Positions 1 through 7,543 of a stretch of DNA of 64,000 nucleotides are shown piece by piece. This stretch comes from Hymenobacter norwichensis DSM 15439. Its GTDB lineage: Bacteria; Bacteroidota; Bacteroidia; Cytophagales; Hymenobacteraceae. The stretch lies in the NCBI RefSeq assembly GCF_000420705.1, contig NZ_ATVL01000011.1, forward strand, positions 186,001-250,000. Reading direction: 5' to 3'. The translations under genes and the position numbers were made by a program. Below the pieces are notes generated by a model. That model ran no database searches and had not been told where the DNA came from. It saw only the letters and a program-made list of their open reading frames with translations. How positions within the stretch are numbered: the stretch's first letter is position 1; each line of letters begins with the position of its first letter.

Positions 1-1332
1 TCAGTTCGCGAAAACCCCCTCGACCCCAAAGAGCAAATCACCTACGCTCGCCTCAACGACAAAGGCGAGTTTCAGATGGCCATTAAACTGGATGGTCCCG
101 CCCGCGCTGATCTAGTGCACGGCGACGACGTGACGGACCTATTTCTGGAGCCTGGCGACGCCATGGATATTCGCTTCAAAGGCAGCGACTTGGCTACTAG
201 CGTTAAGTATAAGGGCCGCGGCGCCGAAGCCAATACCTACCTCAATGAGGTAGACGAGCAGTTTGTGGAAAACGACGGGTTTCAGGTGCTGCCCGAAAAC
301 ATCATGCTCTATGAGCCCGCCTTTCTGTCGTTTCTCGATTACCGCCGTAAGCAGGAAAAAAAGTTTCTGGCTAATGCCATTGAAGACGGCCATTTCAGTG
401 AGGCGTTTAAGCGTTACGCCCAGGCCGAAATCGACTACACCTACGCCAACGACCGACTCACCTTTCAGGATTTGCGCGAACAGGTGGTAGCCACTGAGGG
501 CCGGCTGAAAATGACGCCGACTTACTACGACTTTCTGAACGATAAAAGCCTCATCAGCAACGAGGCCGCCATGAAAAGCGAAACGTATCAGGAGTTTCTG
601 CTGAACTACGTGCACTACTCAGCCGTGGCAGCGGGCAAGCAGCGCAACCACCCCGATTTCTACCAAGTCTGCTACGACATTGCCAAAACGCAGCTTAGCG
701 GCACAGTACGGCCTGTCATTATGGGTCGCGTGTTGCAGGAGTCGTTCCGGTTTGGGCACGTGAAGCAGTCGGCGGCTATGCTAGCTGATTTTCAGGCCAT
801 TGACACGCAGAACCGTTACTTCCCGGTTTTACAGCAGGATTTTGAAACGCACAAATCCTTTGCTATTGGGGCGCCCGCACCCGATTTCGAACTGACCTCC
901 GCTAATGGGGAAACCGTGCGGCTCCAGGATTTCCGGGGCAAGCTGGTGTACCTTAACTTCTGGCGCACCACTAGCGGCCTATGCCTGCGCGACCTACCCT
1001 ACGCCGCCGAACTGGCCAAGAAGTTTGAAGGCAAAAACATCGTGTTCATCAACATTGCCATCGACGACAACGAAGGCGCCTGGAAGCAACTGGTAGTTGG
1101 CAAAAAACTGCCGGGTGTGCAGGTACACGCTAATGGCCTTCGCTCACCCATTGCCCGCGCCTACGCATTACAAGACGTGCCCGCGTATTTCCTGCTGGCC
1201 GAAGACGGTACCTTCCTCAACACCAAGCCCAAGCGCCTGAGTAGCCACGCCGCAGTTGATGAAATCAAAGAGTCATTCGGCAAAGCTAGCACCTACACCA
1301 GCCTGATGCCCTCCGAGGCCATTGCTAAATAG
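1..1332 (+). CDS. TlpA-like thioredoxin-fold protein, 5' end missing
   Basis: The reading frame is open from the first base, so the gene starts before the window; 443 residues are visible. The C-terminal ~150 residues are a TlpA/AhpC-type thioredoxin fold, opening with GAPAPDFELTSANG and continuing with DFRGKLVYLNFW. The preceding part is helical and resembles the N-terminal region of Bacteroidetes DUF4369/TlpA proteins, which are exported. At the active site the usual FWATWCGPC reads FWRTTSGLC (958-984): the nucleophilic cysteine is serine and only the second cysteine remains, so ordinary disulfide reductase chemistry is unlikely. The function is therefore uncertain; it could be a redox-inactive or binding relative. 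A strong terminator follows the stop codon. Confidence 0.8.
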   Translation, partial: SVRENPLDPKEQITYARLNDKGEFQMAIKLDGPARADLVHGDDVTDLFLEPGDAMDIRFKGSDLATSVKYKGRGAEANTYLNEVDEQFVENDGFQVLPENIMLYEPAFLSFLDYRRKQEKKFLANAIEDGHFSEAFKRYAQAEIDYTYANDRLTFQDLREQVVATEGRLKMTPTYYDFLNDKSLISNEAAMKSETYQEFLLNYVHYSAVAAGKQRNHPDFYQVCYDIAKTQLSGTVRPVIMGRVLQESFRFGHVKQSAAMLADFQAIDTQNRYFPVLQQDFETHKSFAIGAPAPDFELTSANGETVRLQDFRGKLVYLNFWRTTSGLCLRDLPYAAELAKKFEGKNIVFINIAIDDNEGAWKQLVVGKKLPGVQVHANGLRSPIARAYALQDVPAYFLLAEDGTFLNTKPKRLSSHAAVDEIKESFGKASTYTSLMPSEAIAK

Positions 1333-1351
1333 GAGCAAAATCTTAAAACCG

Positions 1352-1387
1352 AAAAAGCGCCGCCCAATCCATTGGGTGGCGCTTTTT
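1352..1387 (+). terminator. Rho-independent terminator of the thioredoxin-fold gene
   Basis: Near-perfect 16-bp hairpin arms (AAAAAGCGCCGCCCAA paired with TTGGGTGGCGCTTTTT, one G-U pair) closed by a short loop, ending in a T-run. It lies 20 bases after the stop codon at 1332. The A/T flanks would let it work on both strands. Confidence 0.85.
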
Positions 1388-1497
1388 AGTTAGGCGAGAC
1401 TATACTTAATCCGCTCCGGGCTAAAGGCTTTTCGGCTGGCAGAACGTTGGAGTTGTTCACGCACCTATTAGGCGTTTTGCTTCTCAGCTACTTGCCC

Positions 1498-1860
1498 TTA
1501 CGCGGTGCGGAAGCCGGAAGCCTGCTTGATGCTCCGGTCGTTGCCGGAGGCTGGGTCAGCGTAGCTGTGCTCACCTACCTCAATGGATACTTTCTTGCCG
1601 AGTAGCTGCTTGGTATCGAGGTCTTTACCAGCTTCCGGATGGATGCCTACGGCCGAGTAAAGCGACAGGAGAATGGGCATGGCATTAGGGGACGTGTAAA
1701 AGCGCTGAGTGATGAACCCGTCTTCGTTTTCCATGCGGGCCGCAAAGAACGGCACGTTCTGGTGTTCACTGGTACCTTCCTGAATGTCAGTTATTTCAAC
1801 GGTGTGGCGGCCGTCGGGGAGGAAGCCTTTGTCTTGTCCTTCTTCAACTTGAATTTTCAT
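1498..1860 (-). CDS. Conserved hypothetical protein, 120 aa
   Basis: I chose the start MKIQVEEG at 1860; the frame remains open upstream to another ATG at 1926, but that extension (rich in Gln and basic residues) looks non-coding. The protein is soluble and acidic, with no signal peptide or membrane segment. Its pattern (short N-terminal strand, LPDGRHTVEITDI, a region ending in YSAVGIHP, then LLGKKVSIEVGEH) recalls the DUF669-type proteins often found next to phage single-strand DNA annealing genes, but no such neighbours are present here, so I do not assign a function. It is transcribed away from the radical SAM gene at 2008, leaving a 147-base shared upstream region. Confidence 0.65.
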   Translation of the reverse strand: MKIQVEEGQDKGFLPDGRHTVEITDIQEGTSEHQNVPFFAARMENEDGFITQRFYTSPNAMPILLSLYSAVGIHPEAGKDLDTKQLLGKKVSIEVGEHSYADPASGNDRSIKQASGFRTA

Positions 1861-1938
1861 AGCTGTTTGCTGCTGGATGGAGTTCTTTAAACGGCGGCCA
1901 ATACTGTTAGGTTTCTGCCAATTCAATTAGCCATGCAG

Positions 1939-1950
1939 GTTGAATTCAAC
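1939..1950. promoter_or_regulatory. 12-bp perfect palindrome in a divergent promoter region
   Basis: GTTGAATTCAAC lies between the divergent genes starting at 1860 and 2008. CAACTA and AGTTGA words recur in the next 40 bases. A dimeric regulator operator is possible. A weak -7 box (TACCTTTA, 1994-2001) sits just before the start at 2008, with no TTG at the right distance. Chance occurrence cannot be excluded. Confidence 0.25.
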
Positions 1951-2007
1951 TATTGACTACAGTTGATGGTTCATGCTACTCAACTATAGGGTCTACCTTT
2001 ACATCTG

Positions 2008-3030
2008 ATGGCCTCACTGCTTACTGACTCGCTCAACTTCCTCTCGAAAGCTACGCCGCGCCGCGTCTGGAACACAACGCAGGTAGTGGGCGGCTACGCG
2101 CTGAGCAAGCTGACTGGCAAAGCCCGGCACTGGGGCCTACCAGTGGCGCTGAGTTTTGAGCCCACCACCAGCTGCAACCTACGCTGCCCGGAGTGCCCTA
2201 GCGGCTTGCGGTCCTTCACGCGCCCCACCGGCATGCTGCCCGACGACCTGTTTCGCAAGACGATAGACGAGGTAGCGTCGCGGCTGTGGTACCTGATTTT
2301 CTATTTCCAGGGTGAGCCGTATCTGCACCCCAACTTCCTAGAGTTGGTGAAGTACGCTTCCGACAAAGGCATCTACACGGCCACCAGTACCAACGCCCAC
2401 TACCTCAACGATACCAACGCCCGGCGCACAGTGGAAAGTGGGCTGGACCGGCTGATTATTTCCTTGGACGGCACCACCCAGGAAGTGTACCAGCAATACC
2501 GAGTGGGCGGCAAGATTGACAAGGTGCTGGAAGGTACGCGCAACCTGCTGCGCTGGCGTAAAGAGCTGAAATCGAGCACGCCGCGGGTGGTGTTTCAGTT
2601 TCTGGTGGTGCGGCCCAACGAGCACCAGATGGACGAAGCCCGACAGTTAGCCAAGGAAATGGGCGTGGATGACGTGTGGTTTAAAACCGCCCAGATCTAC
2701 GACTACCAGAACGGCTCCCCGCTCATCCCCACCATCGATTACTACTCGCGCTACGAGAACACGGGCAACGGTAACTGGCAAATCAAGAACCGGCTGCTCA
2801 ACCACTGCTGGAAGATGTGGCACAGCTGCGTTATCACTTGGGACGGCCTGGTAGTGCCCTGCTGCTTCGACAAAGACGCCGAATACCGCCTCGGCGACCT
2901 GCAAACCCAAACTTTCCGCCAGCTCTGGCACGGCCCAAAGTACCGCGGCTTCCGCGCCTCCCTGCTCAAAGGCCGCGACCAGATAGAAATGTGCCGCAAC
3001 TGCACTGAAGGCACCAAGGTGTGGGGATAA
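2008..3030 (+). CDS. Radical SAM/SPASM domain protein
   Basis: 340 aa. The radical SAM signature CNLRCPEC places three cysteines at 56, 60 and 63 (CX3CX2C) to bind the [4Fe-4S] cluster that cleaves S-adenosylmethionine. The middle part keeps the expected barrel elements (EPYLHP, STNAHYLND, LIISLDG). The C-terminal ~75 residues form a SPASM-type region with HC, CC and a final CRNC (C329, C332) for auxiliary clusters. SPASM enzymes modify peptides, proteins or small molecules. No precursor peptide, transporter or maturase lies beside it, so the substrate is unknown. The first ~45 residues are an amphipathic extension before the barrel. The gene stands alone; its stop codon touches a long inverted repeat. 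Confidence 0.9.
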   Translation: MASLLTDSLNFLSKATPRRVWNTTQVVGGYALSKLTGKARHWGLPVALSFEPTTSCNLRCPECPSGLRSFTRPTGMLPDDLFRKTIDEVASRLWYLIFYFQGEPYLHPNFLELVKYASDKGIYTATSTNAHYLNDTNARRTVESGLDRLIISLDGTTQEVYQQYRVGGKIDKVLEGTRNLLRWRKELKSSTPRVVFQFLVVRPNEHQMDEARQLAKEMGVDDVWFKTAQIYDYQNGSPLIPTIDYYSRYENTGNGNWQIKNRLLNHCWKMWHSCVITWDGLVVPCCFDKDAEYRLGDLQTQTFRQLWHGPKYRGFRASLLKGRDQIEMCRNCTEGTKVWG

Positions 3031-3133
3031 GTGAGTTGGTGAGATAGTGAAATGGTGAGTTTGATGTTCTAACTGCACAAGTGGCGCAAATAGAACATCA
3101 AGCTCACCATTTCACTATCTCACAATTTCACTT
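3030..3133. repeat. Long inverted repeat between convergent genes
   Basis: About 41-base arms (3030-3070 and 3092-3132) with only a few mismatches around a ~21-base loop. The left arm reads GTGAGATAGTGAAATGG followed by TGAGTTTGATGTTCT. It fills the gap between the stop codon at 3030 and the stop at 3132-3134, so transcripts from either side would fold into a long hairpin. There is no T-run. It probably acts as a two-way transcription end or 3' stabiliser. A degenerate relative lies at 20478-20550, sharing the GTGAG start and TTTGATGTTC core. Confidence 0.75.
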
Positions 3134-3473
3134 ACTGGTGTCCCTTCGTGAGGTTTTTGCCCAAGTCTTCTACTTGCTTGAGGAATTCGTCGGTGTCGGT
3201 GTCGGCGTACACGCCGTAAGCCGAGGAGATGGTGCCTTTGATGCCATCGTTGGCTTCGATGGCGTAGAGGATGGACATATCATCCGGGTCACTTTCGCCT
3301 TCGAAACGATAGAAGTCTACGATGGATACCTCGCTGGCGGCGTAGCTTTTGCTGCGCTCGTTGCTGATAGTGTGCAACCGGCCTCCCTCTACACGAAAGT
3401 CAGCGGTGAAACCGTCTTTGCTGAGCTTCTGCTCCACTTTTACGAGCGAGCGTTCTTCTTCTTTGTCTTGCAT
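3132..3473 (-). CDS. Small conserved Bacteroidetes protein, 113 aa
   Basis: Soluble acidic protein with no signal peptide. The pattern GFTADFRVEGGRL, then VDFYRFEGESDPDDMSILYAI and GIKGTISSAYGVYAD, matches a small Bacteroidetes family that databases often label phosphoribosylpyrophosphate synthetase. Nothing of that enzyme is present (no PRPP-binding loop, about one third of its length), so I treat the label as a misnomer. The role is unknown. The gene converges on the radical SAM gene and ends inside the long inverted repeat. Confidence 0.8.
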   Translation of the reverse strand: MQDKEEERSLVKVEQKLSKDGFTADFRVEGGRLHTISNERSKSYAASEVSIVDFYRFEGESDPDDMSILYAIEANDGIKGTISSAYGVYADTDTDEFLKQVEDLGKNLTKGHQ

Positions 3474-3534
3474 GATAGTAGGAGTTCGGTATGGGAAAGG
3501 AAAGCAGAATCGTTAAAGTAGGGTTAAAACAAAA

Positions 3535-3568
3535 CCCCCGTGCCAGCTATACGGAGCCGGTACGGGGG
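3535..3568 (-). terminator. Terminator after the FeoB-associated protein gene
   Basis: Arms CCCCCGTGCC and GGTACGGGGG (one G-U pair) around a 14-base loop. Read on the minus strand the hairpin is followed by a T-rich run (complement of 3523-3534). It lies 36 bases after the stop of the minus-strand gene ending at 3604. Confidence 0.75.
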
Positions 3569-3603
3569 CAGGTTGCCGAAAATAGGAAATGCTGAATGCC
3601 GCG

Positions 3604-3798
3604 CTACTGCGGAGCCCGGGTGGCCGCCGCTTCAATGCTGCGTTGCAGCCGGTCCACGTCGATGGTGCCGCACGCACCGCCGCAGCCTTTGGCGCAGCCC
3701 GCCGAGGATTTGTCGAAGAATGCCCGCCAGAAAATGCGGCCCACATAGAACGAGGCCCCGGCGAACAACAATACGATGATGAGTGTCTGAATCCACAT
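3604..3798 (-). CDS. FeoB-associated Cys-rich membrane protein
   Basis: 64 aa: one N-terminal transmembrane helix (residues ~4-23), then the Cys/Gly-rich motif GCAKGCGGACG and a short polar tail. This matches the small Bacteroidetes membrane proteins usually encoded after the ferrous iron transporter feoB. No feoA or feoB is within reach, so here it is an orphan. A role in iron handling comes only from the family. It has its own terminator at 3535-3568. Confidence 0.75.
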   Translation of the reverse strand: MWIQTLIIVLLFAGASFYVGRIFWRAFFDKSSAGCAKGCGGACGTIDVDRLQRSIEAAATRAPQ

Positions 3799-3939
3799 GA
3801 TGCCTGCAAAACTACCAAGTTTCCATTTTGGTTGCCCGGATTTGATTTTTTGTTGCGCTGGTCTATGGTTCTAAACTGCGTGAACAGCAGACGGTTTAGG
3901 ATGCCAGCATCTATGTAAATGACCGTCATGGTAAAAGGT

Positions 3940-4033
3940 CGTCATGCAGAGCGCAGCGAAGCATCTCGCTCGAATCGTTGAATTGGCTCTGCAACGTCAG
4001 CACGCGAGATGCTTCGCTCCGCTCTGCATGACG
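3940..4033. repeat. REP-like palindrome, copy 1
   Basis: 30-bp arms starting CGTCATGCAGAGC and ending GCTCTGCATGACG, with one mismatch, around a 34-base centre. The centre matches copy 2 (8873-8970) in inverted orientation, and copy 3 at 55261-55357 shares the outer GTCATGC and AAGCATCTC words. It lies in the 460-base gap between genes at 3798 and 4259; apart from the promoter near 4169-4203, I see nothing else in that gap. No transposase is nearby. Confidence 0.85.
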
Positions 4034-4168
4034 TTCCTCTTTCATGTGAAGTTTGCATAATACACACCCTTGTTACTCGTGCAGCTGGAAGCTGAAATTT
4101 CAATCAGGCGGCTTCCGGGTTGAGTAACTTGTAATATTTAAGCTTTTAGTTGAGAATTTGGTAGATAC

Positions 4169-4203
4169 TTGTGGGTAAGCCTACGCTTGATGTCCTACAT
4201 TTG
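4169..4203 (+). promoter_or_regulatory. Bacteroidetes-type promoter of the amidohydrolase operon
   Basis: TACATTTG (4196-4203) fits the TAnnTTTG -7 box. A TTG lies 24 bases upstream (4169-4171), slightly beyond the usual 17-23 spacing. The start codon at 4259 would be ~50 bases downstream of transcription start. Confidence 0.45.
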
Positions 4204-4258
4204 ACCATATGCCTGCATCCTAGCCGGCGTGTTCTGCTTCCAAATAACTCCAATCTGA

Positions 4259-7200
4259 ATGCAAACTTTTACTCTTCGCAACAAGCTGGCGGGCGGGCTG
4301 CTGCTGCTGGGTGTAGGTGCCTACGCGCAGCCCAGCACGTACCCACGCAACGGCGTGTACGACAAGCGGCCAGGCCTGTACGCCTTCACCCACGCTACCA
4401 TTTTCACCGATTACAAAACCAAGCTAACCGACGCCACGCTGCTAGTGCGCGACGGCAAAGTGGAAGCTGTAGGCCCGAACCTAAAGATTCCGGCCGGGGC
4501 CGTGGTGCAGGATTTGAAAGGCAAGTACATCTACCCTGGCTTTGTGGACCTGGCCGCCAACTACGGTTTGCCGGAGGTGAAAGCGCCCGAACGAACCGGC
4601 CGCCGCCCGCCCCCGCAGTTCGAGAGCAAGAAGGCCGGAGCCTACGACTGGAACCAGGCCATCCACCCAGAAACGCAGGCTGCCAACGAGTTCAAAGTGA
4701 ACGACGAGCAGGCCGACGTGTACCGCCGCCTGGGTTTCGGGGCGGTGCTCACCCAGCAGCCCGATGGCATTGCCCGCGGCACGGCGGCGCTGGTGACGCT
4801 GGCCACCGTTGGCCACCGCGAAAACGAGGTGCTGCTGGTAGAGCGGGCCGCTGCCGGTTTCTCCTTCGATAAAGGCACCAGCACCCAGAACTACCCCGGC
4901 TCCTTGATGGGCAGCATTGCGCTGCTGCGCCAAACGTTTCTGGATGCCGACTGGAACCAGCGCAGCTCCAATAAAGAGCAAAACCTGTCGCTGAAGGCTT
5001 GGCAGGAGCAGCGCAGCTTGCCGCAGCTCTTCGAGGTGACCGATAAGCTGAACGCGCTGCGGGCCGACAAACTGGGCGACGAGTTTAAGACCCAGTACAT
5101 CATCAAGGGCCGCGGCGACGAGTACCAGCGCGTAGCCGACATCAAAGCCACCGGTGCGCCGTTCGTTGTCAGCCTCAACTTCCCCGATGCTTACAACGTG
5201 GACGACGTGTATGACGCCTCGCGCATTTCGCTGGAAGAGCTGAAGCACTGGGAAATGGCGCCCGCCAACGCGGCGTTGCTTTCCAAAGCCGGGGTGACTA
5301 TTGCGCTGTCGGCGGCTGACCTCAAGGACAAGAAGAAGTTCCTGCCCAACGTGCGCAAAGCCATTCAGTACGGCCTAACCGAGGAGCAGGCCTTGCGGGC
5401 CCTCACCGCTACGCCCGCCGAACTCATCAAAGCCCAAGACAAAGTTGGCAGCCTCCGGCCCGGCCTGACCGCCAACTTTCTGGTGTGCTCCAGCCGGTTG
5501 TTCGCCGAAGACAACGTGCTGCTCGACAACTGGATACAGGGCGAGCGGTACCAGCTCAGCAACCTGCCCGCCGACTACCGCGGCGTGTATAAGCTCAACT
5601 TGGTTACCACGGAGAAGGTAAAAGACAATCAGTTCAAGATTGGAGCGGATATGGCTATGATCATTGATGGAAAGCCAGAGTCTCCCCAATTGAAGATAGC
5701 ACTAGCGCCGGGTGACACTCTGAAAGGAAGGATTGCCGTAAATGGAGAGCTAGCTACCATTGTTTTTCCTTTTAGTAAAGCTAAAAACGCAGAGCTAGCA
5801 CGCCTCACTGGCTACTACACCCCCGAAACGCGCGTTTTTCAAGGCGACGGCCAATTGCCGGAGAACTTTCAAGTAAAGTGGAGCGCAAAGCGCCAGGAGG
5901 CCGCCAGCCAGGCCGCCAAGCGCGACTCCGCTAAAGCGCCTGAGCCAGTGCAGTTTGGGGCGGTGCTCTACCCGTTTGCGGCGTACGGGCGCAGCGCCAT
6001 ACCGCAGCAGGAAACCGTACTCATTCGCAATGCCACCGTCTGGACCAGTGAAGCCGCGGGCAAGCTGGAGAATACCGACGTGCTGCTAGTAGGCGGCAAA
6101 ATCTCGAAAATTGGGAAGAGCCTAGCCGCCAAAGACGCCCGCGTAGTGGACGGCACTGGCAAGCACGTAACGCCCGGAATTATTGATGAGCACTCGCACA
6201 TCGGCATCATTGGTGGCGTGAACGAGGGCACCCAGGCCGTAACGTCGGAAGTGCGCATCGGCGACGTGCTCGACCCCGAGGATGTGGACCTGTACCGCGA
6301 CCTGGCCGGCGGTGTGACGGCGGCACAGCTGCTACACGGCTCAGCCAACCCCATTGGGGGCCAGTCGCAGCTGATTAAGATGCGCTGGGGTGCCGCGCCC
6401 GAAGACCTGAAAGTGGCCGGCGCCGACCCGTTCATCAAGTTTGCGCTGGGCGAAAACGTGAAGCAGTCGAATGCCGGCGAAGCCAACGTGCTGCGCTTTC
6501 CCCAGTCGCGCATGGGCGTGGAGCAGGTGTTTGTGGATGCCTTCACGCGGGCCAAGGAGTACGAAAAGGAGTGGGCTGCCTACAACAAGTTGGGCAAAGG
6601 CAAGCAGAAGAAAACCGACGCCCCGCGGCGCGACCTGGAACTGGAGGCGCTGGTGGAAATCCTGAACAACAAGCGCTTCATCACCTGCCACAGTTACGTG
6701 CAGAGCGAAATCAACATGCTGCTGAGCGTGGCCGACCGGATGAACTTCAAGGTGAACACCCTCACCCACATTCTGGAAGGCTACAAAGTGGCCGACAAAA
6801 TGAAGGCCCACGGAGTAGCGGCCAGCACCTTCGCCGACTGGTGGGGATACAAAAACGAGGTGCGCGACGCCATTCCTTACAACGCCGCCATCATGCACGA
6901 CGCCGGCCTGAATGTGGCCATCAACTCCGACGATGCCGAAATGAGCCGCCGCCTCAACCAGGAAGCCGCCAAAACTATCAAATATGGCGGCCTATCAGAG
7001 GAGGAAGCCCTGAAGCTAGTCACTATCAATCCGGCTAAGATGCTGCACATCGACAACCGCATGGGCAGCCTCAAGGAAGGTAAAGATGCCGATGTGGTGG
7101 TGTGGAGCGGCCACCCGCTGAGCGTGTACTCGCGCGCTGAGCGCACCTTCGTGGACGGTCGGCAGTTCTTCGACCTTGAATCCGACAAGGTGCTGCGCCA

Positions 7201-7345
7201 GGAAATGGAGCGGGAGCGGCTGCGGATTGTGCAGAAAATGCTGGCCGCCAAGAAAGGCGGCGCGCCCACCCAAACGCCAACGGCCAAAGCAACCGGCCAC
7301 TTCCATTGCGACACTGAGGGCGAGGGCAAAGAACTAGACCAATAG
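4259..7345 (+). CDS. Exported tandem amidohydrolase, second unit metal-competent
   Basis: 1028 aa with a signal peptide (basic start, LAGGLLLLGVGAYAQ). It holds two amidohydrolase-superfamily units. Residues ~40-440 have the family frame (YIYPGFVDLAANYGL, then LTEEQALRALTATPAELI and SLRPGLTANFLV), but the metal-binding HxH is absent. Residues ~580-990 are complete: H645-S-H647 in DEHSHIG, H811, H837 and D891 (INSDDAE), then the returning beta-sandwich NPAKMLHIDNRMGSL. Related imidazolonepropionase- or dipeptidase-like proteins hydrolyse cyclic amides or peptides; the substrate here is unknown. The linker (~5610-5810) is AT-richer than the rest. A second metal-less homologue follows at 7544, probably co-transcribed. 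The C-terminus ends in a polar, His-containing tail. Confidence 0.9.
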   Translation: MQTFTLRNKLAGGLLLLGVGAYAQPSTYPRNGVYDKRPGLYAFTHATIFTDYKTKLTDATLLVRDGKVEAVGPNLKIPAGAVVQDLKGKYIYPGFVDLAANYGLPEVKAPERTGRRPPPQFESKKAGAYDWNQAIHPETQAANEFKVNDEQADVYRRLGFGAVLTQQPDGIARGTAALVTLATVGHRENEVLLVERAAAGFSFDKGTSTQNYPGSLMGSIALLRQTFLDADWNQRSSNKEQNLSLKAWQEQRSLPQLFEVTDKLNALRADKLGDEFKTQYIIKGRGDEYQRVADIKATGAPFVVSLNFPDAYNVDDVYDASRISLEELKHWEMAPANAALLSKAGVTIALSAADLKDKKKFLPNVRKAIQYGLTEEQALRALTATPAELIKAQDKVGSLRPGLTANFLVCSSRLFAEDNVLLDNWIQGERYQLSNLPADYRGVYKLNLVTTEKVKDNQFKIGADMAMIIDGKPESPQLKIALAPGDTLKGRIAVNGELATIVFPFSKAKNAELARLTGYYTPETRVFQGDGQLPENFQVKWSAKRQEAASQAAKRDSAKAPEPVQFGAVLYPFAAYGRSAIPQQETVLIRNATVWTSEAAGKLENTDVLLVGGKISKIGKSLAAKDARVVDGTGKHVTPGIIDEHSHIGIIGGVNEGTQAVTSEVRIGDVLDPEDVDLYRDLAGGVTAAQLLHGSANPIGGQSQLIKMRWGAAPEDLKVAGADPFIKFALGENVKQSNAGEANVLRFPQSRMGVEQVFVDAFTRAKEYEKEWAAYNKLGKGKQKKTDAPRRDLELEALVEILNNKRFITCHSYVQSEINMLLSVADRMNFKVNTLTHILEGYKVADKMKAHGVAASTFADWWGYKNEVRDAIPYNAAIMHDAGLNVAINSDDAEMSRRLNQEAAKTIKYGGLSEEEALKLVTINPAKMLHIDNRMGSLKEGKDADVVVWSGHPLSVYSRAERTFVDGRQFFDLESDKVLRQEMERERLRIVQKMLAAKKGGAPTQTPTAKATGHFHCDTEGEGKELDQ

Positions 7346-7360
7346 TAAAGAACGACCAAC

Positions 7361-7518
7361 TCCCCTCCTCAGCTGAGGAGGGGACGCGGCGCCGCAGGCG
7401 ACGCTGGGGTGGTTGGCCTCGTTGCTGACGTTGCTAAACTCAGCAGAAGACCCGGCAGACGTAGCCAACGAGTAAACCACCCCGCCCTTCGGGCACCCCT
7501 CCTTTCAACAAGGAGGGG
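7361..7518. repeat. Nested GC-rich palindrome between amidohydrolase genes
   Basis: Two small hairpins (TCCCCTCCTCAGCTGAGGAGG at 7361-7381 and CCCCTCCTTTCAACAAGGAGGGG at 7496-7518) sit inside a larger inverted repeat whose inner arms are GGGGTGGTTGGCCTCGTTG and CAACGAGTAAACCACCCC. It also contains CCGCCCTTCGGG. It fills almost the whole gap and ends 25 bases before the next start. It looks like a mobile palindromic repeat that may also stabilise or end the upstream mRNA. Confidence 0.7.
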
Positions 7519-7543
7519 AACCATCCTTCTTATGAACTCAACT

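Noticed and set aside
2008-3030. A RiPP biosynthesis cluster around the radical SAM gene
   Set aside because: No precursor peptide, protease or transporter within several kilobases on either strand.
3132-3473. Label of phosphoribosylpyrophosphate synthetase for the 113-aa protein
   Set aside because: The PRPP-binding loop and length of that enzyme are missing; the name is a database carry-over.
4481-5248. 255-aa minus-strand frame inside the amidohydrolase gene
   Set aside because: Shadow of a strongly supported gene; low-complexity valine/glycine-rich translation typical of antisense of GC-rich genes.
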